Shown here: in pieces, positions 45,327-55,177 of the stretch
How positions within the stretch are numbered: position 1 is the first letter of the stretch
Layout of the letters: each line of letters starts with the position of its first letter
DNA from: JAMXLO01 sp963719805
Lineage (GTDB): Bacteria; Pseudomonadota; Alphaproteobacteria; Acetobacterales; Acetobacteraceae
NCBI GenBank assembly: GCA_963719805.1
Contig: CAVRDF010000008.1
Coordinates: 868,001-932,000, forward strand
Direction of reading: 5' to 3'
Length of the DNA stretch: 64,000 nucleotides
Made by a program: the position numbers and the translations under genes
The notes under the pieces: generated by a model
Database searches by the model: none
Told to the model about the DNA's origin: nothing
The model's input: the letters and a program-made list of their open reading frames with translations, nothing else

Positions 45327-46139
45327 CTAGCTTTTCCCCGCGTAGCTCTTTGCCATCCCCTCACCGGGTTCCGCCTGCGGTCCAAACGGCATGATCGGAT
45401 AGCGCAAGCCAGACTTCGAAAGCCCTTGCAAGCCGGCTACAGCCCGCGCCAGATCCGCCGGCGGACAAGCCATCAGCATCTCGTCGTCGGCGACTCCGCC
45501 ATAGCGCCGCTCCGCGTAGCAGGGGATAGACAACGACACCTCCTGCGTCTTCAACGCATGTCCCCATGAATCGGCACAGGCACTCTCGCCGGTGATCGAG
45601 AAGTCATAACGCTTGTAGCTACGCCACTGCAGGCCGTTGATGAACAGGATCATCTGCGCAGGATTGCCGTAGAACAGGCAGATGTCCGGTGGATCTAGCC
45701 GCGCCGTGCGCAGCGGCGATACCACCATGCCGTGATACCGGCCCGCCGGCACGCGCGACATGCCGGCCTGGTGCGCCGCGGCCGCCTCGCGGTTCTCGAA
45801 CCACACACCCTCCATCTTCCGCCCAGAGGTGTAGATCTCGCCCACCTCATCCAGCCCGATCACACTGGAGCAGGACGAAAACGACGGAATGTTCTCGGTG
45901 GTGATCCCCAGCGTGAAGCCGGCCATTCGCGCCTGTGTCACCAACTGGCAGGTGGAGAACGTGCGTCCTTTCGGTGGACGCCGCAGGCCGGGCACATTCG
46001 CCATTACGTCCAGATCCTCGAACAGCTTCATGCCGATGGGGAACGTCCGCAGGCGCAGAAGCTGGTTGAGCTGCTCCGCCAGTTCGGCAATGGCCTTGCC
46101 GTCCAGCGACGGCGCTTCGGCAATCGGTGCATCGTTCAT
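45327..46139 (-). CDS. DUF169-domain protein
   Basis: A 270-residue protein of the DUF169 family, which has no established activity. Features are several invariant cysteines (STCQLV, FSSCSSV, SACADSWG, SIPCYAERR) that could form a metal or cluster site, and the YGNPAQMILFINGLQWR stretch. ATG 46139 has GGAGG upstream; the frame extends 34 codons further as a nonsense stretch. It lies 29 bases after the ABC exporter genes on the same strand, and may end their transcript or stand alone. Confidence 0.8.
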   Translation of the reverse strand: MNDAPIAEAPSLDGKAIAELAEQLNQLLRLRTFPIGMKLFEDLDVMANVPGLRRPPKGRTFSTCQLVTQARMAGFTLGITTENIPSFSSCSSVIGLDEVGEIYTSGRKMEGVWFENREAAAAHQAGMSRVPAGRYHGMVVSPLRTARLDPPDICLFYGNPAQMILFINGLQWRSYKRYDFSITGESACADSWGHALKTQEVSLSIPCYAERRYGGVADDEMLMACPPADLARAVAGLQGLSKSGLRYPIMPFGPQAEPGEGMAKSYAGKS

Positions 46140-46168
46140 CGGCTGTTCCTCCCGAGCAAGCCGCGATC

Positions 46169-47293
46169 TTAGCTCAGCACGCGCCGCACCGCGAACCCGG
46201 CCACGCTCAGTGTCGCAATCGCAATCAGCAGCATCGGCCACGCCTGATCCAGCACGACAAAAACCGGCATGTCCTCCAGGAACAAGCCCCGCGTGATCAC
46301 CAGCATGTAGCGCACCGGATCAAACCGGCTGACCAGCTCCGCCGCATATGGCATGTTCTCGACTGGTGCCGCATAGCCGGACAGCACGATCATCGGTGAG
46401 GCGAATACAAACACACCCAACATCGCCTGCTGCTGGGTGCGCGCGAATGACGACAGCACCAGCCCGATGCCGACGCCACTCAGCGTGTAAAGCAGCAGCA
46501 TGACCTCGAGCAACGCGAGGCCGCCGCGGAACGGCACGCGGAACCACAGCAGTGCCACAGCGATCACAATGTTTGCGTTGATCAGCCCCACGATGACGCC
46601 AGGCAATGCCTTACCGATAAGGATCTCCGCCGGACGCAACGGGGTCACCAGCAACTGCTCAAAGGTGCCCAGTTCGCGTTCGCGTGCCAGCGACAGCGCG
46701 CTGATCAGCAGCGACATGATCAGCGACAGAACGCAGACCAGGCCAGGCACGATGAACCAGCGGCTTTCCAGCGTTGGGTTGAACCAGTCGCGCGTCATCA
46801 GCAGCAGCGGCGGCCTGTGCGTCGGATGCATCTCCTGGGCAAAATCCCCGACAATACCGGCGGCATAGCTCTGCGCCATCAGCGCGGAGTTCGATCGTCG
46901 CGCGTCGAGCAGGAACTGCGCATCCGCTGCGCGCCCCGCCAGCACATTGGCGGAAAAATCTTGTGGCACGTGCAGCACCACCGCGACCTGTTTCGCATCC
47001 AATGCCTCGCGGGCCTGCATCGGCGAGACGAACGTGGCAACCACGTCGAACGCCGGCGAACCGGCGAAGCGCCGGACCAGTGCAGCCGATTGCGTGCCGG
47101 CATCCTCATTCCAGATGCCAAGCGGCACATTTGCCACATCGTAATTGGCGGCATAGGCAAATATCACCACCTGGACCAGCGGTGGCACCAAAATGACGAT
47201 ACGCGTCTTCGGGTCTTTCCAAAGCCCGACCAATTCCTTGATGATAAGCGCGACGATACGGCGCAACATCATGGCCCGACTTGTCCCGGCCAT
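46169..47293 (-). CDS. ABC-2 type exporter permease (YbhR-like)
   Basis: A 374-residue membrane subunit with one N-terminal helix (LVPPLVQVVIFAYAANYD), a large periplasmic domain and five C-terminal helices. MSLLISALSLARERELGTFEQLLVTPL and LSGVGIGLVLSSFARTQQQ are hallmarks. The minus-strand frame is open far upstream, but ATG 47293 overlaps the upstream permease stop by one base, which fixes the start. Last gene of a four-gene exporter: HlyD-like, dual ATPase, permease, permease. Confidence 0.92.
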   Translation of the reverse strand: MAGTSRAMMLRRIVALIIKELVGLWKDPKTRIVILVPPLVQVVIFAYAANYDVANVPLGIWNEDAGTQSAALVRRFAGSPAFDVVATFVSPMQAREALDAKQVAVVLHVPQDFSANVLAGRAADAQFLLDARRSNSALMAQSYAAGIVGDFAQEMHPTHRPPLLLMTRDWFNPTLESRWFIVPGLVCVLSLIMSLLISALSLARERELGTFEQLLVTPLRPAEILIGKALPGVIVGLINANIVIAVALLWFRVPFRGGLALLEVMLLLYTLSGVGIGLVLSSFARTQQQAMLGVFVFASPMIVLSGYAAPVENMPYAAELVSRFDPVRYMLVITRGLFLEDMPVFVVLDQAWPMLLIAIATLSVAGFAVRRVLS

Positions 47294-48420
47294 CAGTCGA
47301 GCCGCCGCCGCGTCACGGCAAAAGTAGCCGACAGTGCCAGTACCGCCGCCAGCGCCAGCCCGGCCAGATTCGGCAACACCACGGTCCAGACATCGCCCGC
47401 CAGGAACAGCGTCTGCAAGATCGACACCAGATAGCGTGCCGGCACCATATACGTGACAAGCTGTAGCCAGCGCGGCATTGCGATGATGTCGAACAACATG
47501 CCGGACAGCATCATCGCCGGCATCATGGTGGTGAGAAACGCCAGCTGCGAGGCGACGAATTGGTTGCGCGCCAGCGTTGAGATGAACAGCCCCAGCCCAA
47601 GCGCGAACACCAGGAACAGCGATGCCGCGGCCACCAGCGGGACAAACCCACCGCGAAACGGCAGATCGAACAGCGTTACCGCCAAGATCACCGCGCCCGC
47701 CATGCTGCCCATACCCAATACAAAATAGCAGCCAAGCTTGGCGATGATCAGTTCGGCCATGCGTGCCGGCGATGCCAGCATGCTCTCCATCGTCCCCCGT
47801 TCCCATTCGCGCGACACGATCAGAGCGGTAAGCAGCGTTCCGGTCATCGTCATCACCATCGCAATGATGCCCGGCACGATGAAGTCCGCGGAACGCAGTT
47901 CCGGATTGAACCAGTCGCGGTATTGCAGTTCGATGCCGCCTGCCGGCGCGCTCCTGCGTTCCGTGACTTGATTGGAGAGCCAGACCTGCAGCGCGCCGGC
48001 GACGTAACCTTCCAGGATGCGTGCGGTATTCGGATCGGTGGCATTGACCACGAGCTGCGCCTTCGCCGGCCATAAGACCTGGCGGCTGACACGCTGTGAG
48101 AAGTCGTCGCGCATCACCAGCATGCCGCGCACACGCCCCTCGGTCATCGCCCGTTCGCCATCACGTACGCTTATCGCGCGCTGCGCGGCCAGATAAGGCG
48201 AGGCATCGATCGCTTGCAGCAGTCCACGCACACTTTCCTCGGGTGCCTGGACCACGACCGCGAGCTTCATGTCGCTGGCGTCGAGCGAGATGCCAAAGCC
48301 GTTGACCACCAGCAATACGATCGGCATCAGGAACGCGATCAGGATCGCCGATGGATCGCGCAGGATCTGCTTGATCTCCTTGCGTGCAAGGCCACGCAGC
48401 CGCATCAGGCTGGCGTTCAT
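47293..48420 (-). CDS. ABC-2 type exporter permease (YbhS-like)
   Basis: A 375-residue partner permease with the same layout as the next gene: N-terminal helix after KEIKQILRDPSAIL, a large periplasmic domain, and a C-terminal helix bundle with ALIVSREWERGTMESMLASP. It overlaps the ATPase gene by four bases and the following permease by one, so the exporter is translated as a unit. Confidence 0.92.
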   Translation of the reverse strand: MNASLMRLRGLARKEIKQILRDPSAILIAFLMPIVLLVVNGFGISLDASDMKLAVVVQAPEESVRGLLQAIDASPYLAAQRAISVRDGERAMTEGRVRGMLVMRDDFSQRVSRQVLWPAKAQLVVNATDPNTARILEGYVAGALQVWLSNQVTERRSAPAGGIELQYRDWFNPELRSADFIVPGIIAMVMTMTGTLLTALIVSREWERGTMESMLASPARMAELIIAKLGCYFVLGMGSMAGAVILAVTLFDLPFRGGFVPLVAAASLFLVFALGLGLFISTLARNQFVASQLAFLTTMMPAMMLSGMLFDIIAMPRWLQLVTYMVPARYLVSILQTLFLAGDVWTVVLPNLAGLALAAVLALSATFAVTRRRLD

Positions 48421-50135
48421 CGCGCGCCCACTAACGCGATGAACGCGTCATCCAACGTGGGGTCGGGGAGCTTGGGACTGCGCACGCGCGCGCGCAATGC
48501 GACGGGCGTATCCACCGCGGCGAGGCGTCCCTGGTTCACGATCCCAAGCCGATCGCAGTATTCCGCTTCATCCATGAAATGGCTGGTGACCAGGATCGTG
48601 ACGCCACTGTCAGCGAGCAAGCCGATATGCGACCAGAAGTCCCGACGCGTCAGCGGATCGACACCGGATGTCGGCTCATCGAGGAACAGGATGTCCGGTT
48701 CATGCAGCAGTGCCGCTGCCAGCGCGAGTCGCTGTTTCAGTCCCAGCGGCAGTTGCCCGGCAACCTTATTGGCAGCGTCGGCAAGGTCGAAGCCAGCCAG
48801 TGCGGTTTCGATCGCGTGTGCCTGCGCCGCGCGGTCGAGACCATAGACACGGGCGAAGAAGCGCAGGTTCTCCACCACCGACAGTTCCGAGTACAGCGAA
48901 AAGCGCTGCGCCATATAGCCGATACGGGCGCGCGCTAGGGCCGGCGAGCGCAACAGGTCGGTGCCGGCGACGCGCGCCTCGCCGCCCGACGGCCGCAGCA
49001 ACCCGCACAGCATACGAAAGATGGTGGACTTGCCGGCGCCGTTCGGTCCGAGCAAGCCGAATATCTCACCACGCCGCACCGAAAAACTGACATGATCCAC
49101 GGCGGTGAACGAACCGAAGCGGCGGACGAGGTTCGTCACGCTGATCGTATCGGCATCGTGCGCTGCATGCACCGCTGCAGATGCTTGTACGGAACTCCCC
49201 TGGGCAGATGGATTTACCAGGAGCGCAACGAACCCATCCTCGAATCGCGGCGCTGCTGGCTGCAGCGTGTCGCTGCCGAAGTCCTCCGCATCGGCATTCT
49301 CGCGCAACACAATCCGCAGTGAGTCGCCTTCGACCACAGCGTCCAGGACTGCGGGATGCGTTGCGATCCGCCGCGCCATCGTTCTGCGTTCTGCCGCAGG
49401 CACACCAAGCCGGAACACACGGCCTGCGAGTGGCGCCAGGAATTCCCCAGGCGTGCCCTGCGCCAGCAGCTTTCCTTCATGCAGCAGCAGCACCTGGCCA
49501 CAGCGCGCGGCTTCGTCGAGATAAGCTGTCGCCCAGACGGCGGCCATGCCGTCCTCGCCCCCCTCCTCCAGCATCGCCGCCACGATCGCCCACAATTCAC
49601 GACGTGACGCCGGATCGACACCCACCGAAGGCTCATCCAGCAGCAGCAGGCGCGGCCGCGACAGCAGTGCGCACGCCAAGCCGAGCTTCTGCTTCATGCC
49701 ACCGGAAAGTTGCCCCGCCAGCCGTTGGGTGAACGGCGCCAGTCCAGTGAATCGCAGCAGCCGCGCAATGCGCTCGCTGCGCAGCTTCCGCGGCAGTGAA
49801 TGAAGATCGGCGAACAGGTCCAGGTTCTCCGCGACGCTCAGGTCTTCGTAGAGCCCAAAGCGCTGCGGCATGTAACCGATGGCGGGATGCGCCGCATCGG
49901 CATGCGTTGCCATGTCGTGACCGAACACGGCGACGCGCCCGTCGGTCGCGCGAAGCAGTCCCGCCACAAGGCGAAGCAACGTGGTCTTTCCGGCGCCATC
50001 GGGGCCAATCAGGCCGGTGATCATCCCAGGACGGATCGAGGTTGATATACCATCCAGCGCCACGCTCGACGATGCGCCACGTGCTCCGGGAAACACGTGA
50101 CGCAGCGACTCAATGACGACAAGTGGTTCGGTCAT
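48417..50135 (-). CDS. ABC exporter ATPase with two fused nucleotide-binding domains (YbhF-like)
   Basis: A 572-residue dual ATPase. Domain 1 has Walker A GPDGAGKTT (residues 44-52), signature LSGGMKQKLG and LLLLDEPSVGVDP; domain 2 has GPNGAGKST (about 353) and LFLDEPTSGVDPLTRR, but its signature reads LPLGLKQRL in place of LSGG, so that site may be degenerate. An Ala/Ser-rich linker joins the two. With the membrane-fusion protein and two permeases this matches YbhGFSR-type exporters of drugs or ions. Overlaps both neighbours by four bases. Confidence 0.92.
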   Translation of the reverse strand: MTEPLVVIESLRHVFPGARGASSSVALDGISTSIRPGMITGLIGPDGAGKTTLLRLVAGLLRATDGRVAVFGHDMATHADAAHPAIGYMPQRFGLYEDLSVAENLDLFADLHSLPRKLRSERIARLLRFTGLAPFTQRLAGQLSGGMKQKLGLACALLSRPRLLLLDEPSVGVDPASRRELWAIVAAMLEEGGEDGMAAVWATAYLDEAARCGQVLLLHEGKLLAQGTPGEFLAPLAGRVFRLGVPAAERRTMARRIATHPAVLDAVVEGDSLRIVLRENADAEDFGSDTLQPAAPRFEDGFVALLVNPSAQGSSVQASAAVHAAHDADTISVTNLVRRFGSFTAVDHVSFSVRRGEIFGLLGPNGAGKSTIFRMLCGLLRPSGGEARVAGTDLLRSPALARARIGYMAQRFSLYSELSVVENLRFFARVYGLDRAAQAHAIETALAGFDLADAANKVAGQLPLGLKQRLALAAALLHEPDILFLDEPTSGVDPLTRRDFWSHIGLLADSGVTILVTSHFMDEAEYCDRLGIVNQGRLAAVDTPVALRARVRSPKLPDPTLDDAFIALVGAR

Positions 50136-51109
50136 AGCGCCGGCAGCGTTATCGTCATCGGCATGCCTTGACGTACGCTGTCATCAAGATTCTCGACGCG
50201 GATGCGCAGCCGGTAAACCAGTTGCGTCCGCAACTCCGGCGTTTCGACGGTCTTTGGTGTGAATTCCGCGACTGGTGAAACGTAACCGATTTTGCCGCGC
50301 CATGACTGGTGGCTGCCATCGGCGGTCAATACCACTTCGGTGCCTCCGGCAAGCCGTGGCAGCAGGGGCTCCGGCGCGAAGGCCCGCACCCACACCTCGT
50401 CATCCAGTGCCATCGAATAGATCGTGGCGCCGGGCAGTACCACGGTGCCCGGCTCGATGACCCGCGTCATGATTGTGCCGGTGGCCGGTGCGATCAGCTT
50501 CGTGCGTTCAAGTTGCGTGCGCGCCAGATCGACCGTCGCGTCCGCGGCCCGCAACTGGGCGCGCGCGGCGGCAATGTCCTGTGGCCTTGGGCCATTCAGC
50601 GCCTGCGTGTAGGCCGCCTGCGCCTGGTCAAGCTTGGCACGCGCAGCATCCAGCCCCATCCGCGCATCATCGAGCAATTGCTTGGTAGTGGCGTTGGTGG
50701 CGGCAAGCCCCTGCTGCCGCGAGAAGGTGGCTTCGGCATTGGCAAGCGAAGCCTGCGCAGCGGCAAGATTAGCGTTTGTCTGGTCAACCTCTTCCGGTCG
50801 TGTGCCGGCGACCAGCACATCGAGCTGCGCCTGCGCTGCATCCCGCCGTGCCACCGCAAGATCGACAGCGCTCCGATAGGTCGCCGGATCGAGTTCGCCA
50901 ATCGTCTCGCCTTGCTGGACGCGGTCGCCTTCTCGCTTCGGCATCGAAGTGACTGTGCCCTCGGCGTTGAACGACAGATCGACCTGGCGGATTTCCACGT
51001 TGCCATACAGCGTGCCGGCCAGCGGCGTCGCCGTCAGCCGCTGCGCAATCAGCCAACCGGCACCGCCGATAGCGATGACGGCAACAATGGCAAACACGAG
51101 GCGTCTCAT
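50132..51109 (-). CDS. HlyD-family membrane fusion protein (YbhG-like)
   Basis: A 325-residue periplasmic adaptor: N-terminal anchor or signal (RLVFAIVAVIAIGGAGW), biotinyl-lipoyl half (VEIRQVDLSFNAEGTV with GDRVQQGETIGELD), a long coiled-coil hairpin (about 75-195), and the second half IAPATGTIMTRVIEPG followed by a beta-barrel. First gene of the exporter, overlapping the ATPase gene by four bases. A promoter should lie between 51110 and 51219, where nothing distinctive is visible. Confidence 0.93.
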   Translation of the reverse strand: MRRLVFAIVAVIAIGGAGWLIAQRLTATPLAGTLYGNVEIRQVDLSFNAEGTVTSMPKREGDRVQQGETIGELDPATYRSAVDLAVARRDAAQAQLDVLVAGTRPEEVDQTNANLAAAQASLANAEATFSRQQGLAATNATTKQLLDDARMGLDAARAKLDQAQAAYTQALNGPRPQDIAAARAQLRAADATVDLARTQLERTKLIAPATGTIMTRVIEPGTVVLPGATIYSMALDDEVWVRAFAPEPLLPRLAGGTEVVLTADGSHQSWRGKIGYVSPVAEFTPKTVETPELRTQLVYRLRIRVENLDDSVRQGMPMTITLPAL

Positions 51110-51219
51110 TCAGACTGATCCCGCAGAGCAATCGGGTAAGTCTAGCGGAGCACCGGCTCGCCGGCCTTGATCCAGGTCATCGACGCGGCGACAGGATTAA
51201 GGGGCAGCGCTCACCCCAC

Positions 51220-52314
51220 TCACCCGGCCCGGTACTTCGCCACCGCCTTCTCGTCGAACTTCAGCCCCAGCCCCGGCTTGCTCGGCAGCACCAGCTGCCC
51301 CTTCTCGATCGCCGGCGTCTCCTCGTAGAGCTTCAGCATCCAGGGCATGTATTCCACGGTCAGCCCGTTCGGCACCGCAGCAACCAGATGAAGGTGCATC
51401 TCCGGCACCACATGGCTGACCACCGGCAAGTTGAACGCCTCCGCCATGCCGGCGACCTTCATCCACTGTGTCACGCCGCCAACCCGGCACAGGTCAATCA
51501 TCACGTAATCAACCGAGCGCGCCTCGATCATGTGGCGGAACGGCACGATGCCCCAGACATACTCACCGCCGGCTATCGGCGTGGACAGGGCCGCATTGAC
51601 TCGGGCAATGCCTTCATAGTCGTCGTACGTCGTGACGTCCTCCAGCCAGAACAGTCCGACATCGGCGACGCGATGGCCAATGTCGATCGCCTGTTCGACA
51701 CGCCAGCGCTGGTTGATGTCGCACATCAGCTTGATGTCCGGCCCGATCGCATCGCGCACCACACGCACCCGCCGGACTTCCTCGCTCGGTGACGGATTGC
51801 CCGGCAGCGCCATCTGCGTCTTCATCTCAACGAAGCCTTTGTCCACCAGCCGGCGCGCTGCCGTCGCGGCCTGCTGGTCGGTCAGCCCACGGCGCAGCGA
51901 ACCCGAGGCGTAGGTCGCGACCCGATCGCGCGAGCCGCCGAGCAGCTTCCACAATGGCAGCTCCAGCGCCTTGCCCTTGATGTCCCACAGCGCGACGTCG
52001 ATCGCCGACTGCGCCAGCGTATAGATACCCGAGCCGCAGGAATCGCCTGCGGCCACGCGCAGCTTGCGCAGGATGGCCTCGATGCGAAGCGGATCCTCGC
52101 CAATCAGCAGCGCACCGAGTTCGTCGATCGCCGTGCGCAGCGCGCCGGTGAGCGCGCCGCCATACAGCGTGAGACCAATGCCTTCGAGCCCGTTGTCGGT
52201 GTGGATCCGCAGCGTAACGATCGGACGCAGCCGGCCGGCCTCTTCCGGCATATCAGCCAATGGATCGTCTTCCGGAATGCGCAGGATTGCAGTCTCGGTC
52301 CGGGTGATCTTCAT
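51220..52314 (-). CDS. Mandelate racemase/muconate lactonizing enzyme family protein
   Basis: A 364-residue enolase-superfamily enzyme with an N-terminal capping domain and a TIM barrel. The metal ligands can be placed at LMCDINQRW (Asp), FWLEDVT (Glu) and IAGGEYVWG (Glu), and the base KMKTQ lysine region (GFVEMKTQ) precedes them. These enzymes abstract an alpha-proton from carboxylates, acting as sugar-acid dehydratases, racemases or cycloisomerases; the exact substrate cannot be read. Single gene between the exporter and a small membrane-protein gene. Confidence 0.85.
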   Translation of the reverse strand: MKITRTETAILRIPEDDPLADMPEEAGRLRPIVTLRIHTDNGLEGIGLTLYGGALTGALRTAIDELGALLIGEDPLRIEAILRKLRVAAGDSCGSGIYTLAQSAIDVALWDIKGKALELPLWKLLGGSRDRVATYASGSLRRGLTDQQAATAARRLVDKGFVEMKTQMALPGNPSPSEEVRRVRVVRDAIGPDIKLMCDINQRWRVEQAIDIGHRVADVGLFWLEDVTTYDDYEGIARVNAALSTPIAGGEYVWGIVPFRHMIEARSVDYVMIDLCRVGGVTQWMKVAGMAEAFNLPVVSHVVPEMHLHLVAAVPNGLTVEYMPWMLKLYEETPAIEKGQLVLPSKPGLGLKFDEKAVAKYRAG

Positions 52315-52379
52315 GCTGTCTCCTCCGAATTACAGGGGAGCATAGCGGACGCCACCCGTGGTGACGAGCGGAGACTCGT

Positions 52380-52907
52380 TCAGTCCTGCCGTCGCGTAAT
52401 CGTCCAGATGGCAATGTCCCAGGCATTGTGAATGCCGATAAGGAGCAACACAGCTGTCGATACGGCCAGCATTTCGCAGCCTAACTCGGGCGACTTGATG
52501 CATATGGCGCCTGTCGCGGTCTCCAGCAGATAACCGGCCGCCGGCAACACCGCATACCAGGCGCGATCTTCCAGATCGACCTTCTTGCTCAGACCATCAC
52601 GGATCGCGTCCCACCAGACCCATGCGTAAAACACCAGACCGAACAATCCGCACGCTATGACCAAGAGACCAAACACAAACTCGTCGTGCAGCGGCGCCAG
52701 CACGATCAGGCTGACCACCAGGCCCCCGCTGAAGTTCACCACGGTCGCCGATAGGAACATGCGCAGCGGTGCCAGCCGGTCGAGCGAGAACAAGCCGGGC
52801 CCGACAGATGCCGCGACGAACAGCAATGCCACCAGGGTCGCCGATGCCGTTCCCAGCAAGGTATAGAACTCGTGCCAGGCGTCGAGCACGTCCGTTGGCG
52901 ACGGCAT
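52380..52907 (-). CDS. Four-helix membrane protein of unknown function
   Basis: A 175-residue integral membrane protein with four clear hydrophobic segments (for example TLVALLFVAASVG, FSGGLVVSLIVLAP and MLAVSTAVLLLIG). The N-terminus DAWHEFYTLLGTASA is soluble. I recognise no family with confidence. ATG 52907 has GGAG nine bases upstream, and the open frame extends to 52952 without a better site. Divergent from the glycogen-debranching gene. Confidence 0.65.
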   Translation of the reverse strand: MPSPTDVLDAWHEFYTLLGTASATLVALLFVAASVGPGLFSLDRLAPLRMFLSATVVNFSGGLVVSLIVLAPLHDEFVFGLLVIACGLFGLVFYAWVWWDAIRDGLSKKVDLEDRAWYAVLPAAGYLLETATGAICIKSPELGCEMLAVSTAVLLLIGIHNAWDIAIWTITRRQD

Positions 52908-53008
52908 AGCAGGCCACTCCATATTCCAGATTCGTGCCAATCTGGGTATCAATCGTGCGCCCCGGCCGCAATCCGGGCATGATCGCTCAGACAGTCAGGG
53001 AGCTAGGG

Positions 53009-55166
53009 ATGCCGTTCAAAGTCCAGGTTGGGCCGCCTCAGATCGCCATCCACCAGGCGCAAAGCGTACTGATCACCGAGACCGATGGCCAGGTACAGTG
53101 GCCGTCGGAAAAGGGGTTGTACTTCCTCGATACGCGCCTGATCAGCGCCTGGGCGGTTTATGCCAATGGCGAACCATGGGACCTGCTGAACGGTGGGGCC
53201 ATCACCAACGACACGGCGCGCGTTCACCTGATCAATCGCGCCTTCCTCACCGAGGATGGCGTGGTGCCGGCGCAAAGTCTGGGGTTCGTCATCAGCCGCA
53301 GGCTCGGCGGCGGCATGCACGAAGACCTCGACATCACCAACCATGGCCGCAAGCACATCCGATTCAATTTGGAAATATCCATCCGCTCCGACTTCGCCGA
53401 CGTCTTCGAAGTGAAGGGTCACCGCATCGTGCGCCGTGGCCATATCACGACGGTATGGTCAGAGGCGCAGCGGAAGCTGCGCACGACCTATCGCAATCAG
53501 GACTTCATCCGGGGTGTGCAGGTCGGCGCGCGGCAGGAAGATACCAGCGTCAACTACGCCAATGGCAGGCTCAGCTTCGATGTGCGGATCGATCCCGAGC
53601 AGAGCTGGCACTGCTGCCTGATCTATGACCTGATCGAAGGCAACCGGCACTTCCATGCGCCGCACGAATGCTCGCACGGCCCGCATCTGGAGCATGTGCC
53701 CGACGGACACGCCGACTGGCAGCAGGGTGTATTGAAGATCCGCACCAGCAACGAGGAATTCTATCGCTGCTATCACCAGGCAATCGAGGACATGGCCGCA
53801 CTCCGCCTGCCGATAGCGGGCACCGACCACATGGTGTTTGTTCCCGCTGCGGGCCTGCCCTGGTTCATGGCCCCGTTCGGCCGCGACAGTCTGATCGTGT
53901 CGCTACAGAATATCCTGATCTATCCGGAATTCGCCCGAGGCGCGCTGGACGTGCTGGGGCGATGGCAGGCCAAGGAACGCGACGACTATCGCGACGCCGA
54001 ACCCGGCAAGATCATGCATGAACTGCGCTACGGCGAATTGGCACACTTCAAGCTGATCCCGCACACGCCGTATTACGGCACGGCCGATGCAACGCCGCTC
54101 TACCTGATAACGCTGCACGCCGCGTGGCGCGCCACCGGCGATCATTCGCTGCTCGAACAGCAGCTTCCAGTCGCAGAAGGCTGCCTGAGCTGGATCGATG
54201 ACTGGGGCGACCGCGACGGCGATGGCTTCCAGGAATACCAGACCCGCTCGCCGGTTGGATACGAGAACATGGCCTGGAAGGACTCCGGCGACTCCATGAC
54301 CTATGTCGACGGCATTCCGGTCAAAGGCCCGAAGGCACTGTGCGAGTTGCAAGGCTATGTCTACGACGCCTGGCTATGCATGGCAGAGGTCTACGATGAA
54401 CTTGGCAAACCTGAACGGGCCCAGGCGCTCCGCGTCAAGGCGGCCGAGCTGTTCCGCCGCTTCAATGACGTATTCTGGGATGAGGCATCCGGCTTCTATG
54501 CCTACATGCTCGACGGCGAGAAACGCAAAGTATTGAGCGTCGCGTCCAATCCGGGACATCTTTTGTGGTCCGGCATCGTGCCGCCCGACCGCGCGGCACG
54601 CGTTGTCGCACGGTTGATGGCGCCTGACATGAATTCCGGCTGGGGCATCCGCACACTGTCGGCACTGCATCCGGCGTTCAACCCGTACTCCTACCAGAAC
54701 GGCTCGGTCTGGCCGCACGACAACAGCCTGATCGCCCTCGGCTTCAAACGCTACGGCTTCGCCACCGAAGCCGGACAGGTCGCGCGCGACATTTCGCGCG
54801 CGGCGGGCCATTTCCTGCTGAATCAGCTGCCCGAGCTGTATTCCGGAGTGCAACGCGGGATCACCGATTTCCCGGTGCAATATCTCGGCGCCAACGTGCC
54901 GCAGGCCTGGGCCGCGGGTTCGGTGTTTGCCTTGTTGCAGGCAGTCCTGGGCGTCTCACTCGACGCGCCACGCGGACGCATATTCGTCGATCCGACATTG
55001 CCGGCATGGCTGCCGGACATCACGCTGTCCGATCTGCGTCTCGGCCGGCGCAGTTTCGATATCCGCTTCTGGCGCGAGGACGAGTACTACTCAGTTCGAG
55101 GTACTGCGCGGCGATGCCCGTATGGTGGAACGGCAGGCCTTCCGTCCGGCAGCCTCGCCTGCATAG
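53009..55166 (+). CDS. Amylo-alpha-1,6-glucosidase/glycogen-debranching enzyme, frame slips near 55088
   Basis: A two-domain glycoside hydrolase: N-terminal glycogen-debranching beta-sandwich (about residues 15-215, with GLYFLDTRLISAW) and an (alpha/alpha)6 catalytic barrel (about 265-640, with LPWFMAPFGRDSLI, GYENMAWKDSGDSM and SYQNGSVWPHDNSLI). It releases glucose branches from glycogen-like polymers. ATG 53009 with AGGGAG is preferred to GTG 52934. Near 55088, after FWREDEY, the frame slips: the family tail TQFEVLRGDARMVERQAF follows in another frame to TAG 55164-55166. One extra base explains it and gives 718 residues. Without the correction the frame runs into the next gene, giving a false fusion. 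Confidence 0.88.
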
Positions 55167-55177
55167 GGATTGCACGC

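Noticed and set aside
46169..48073. A 634-residue ABC permease
   Set aside because: The upstream half is the other permease gene read in the wrong frame; the overlap at 47293 fixes the start.
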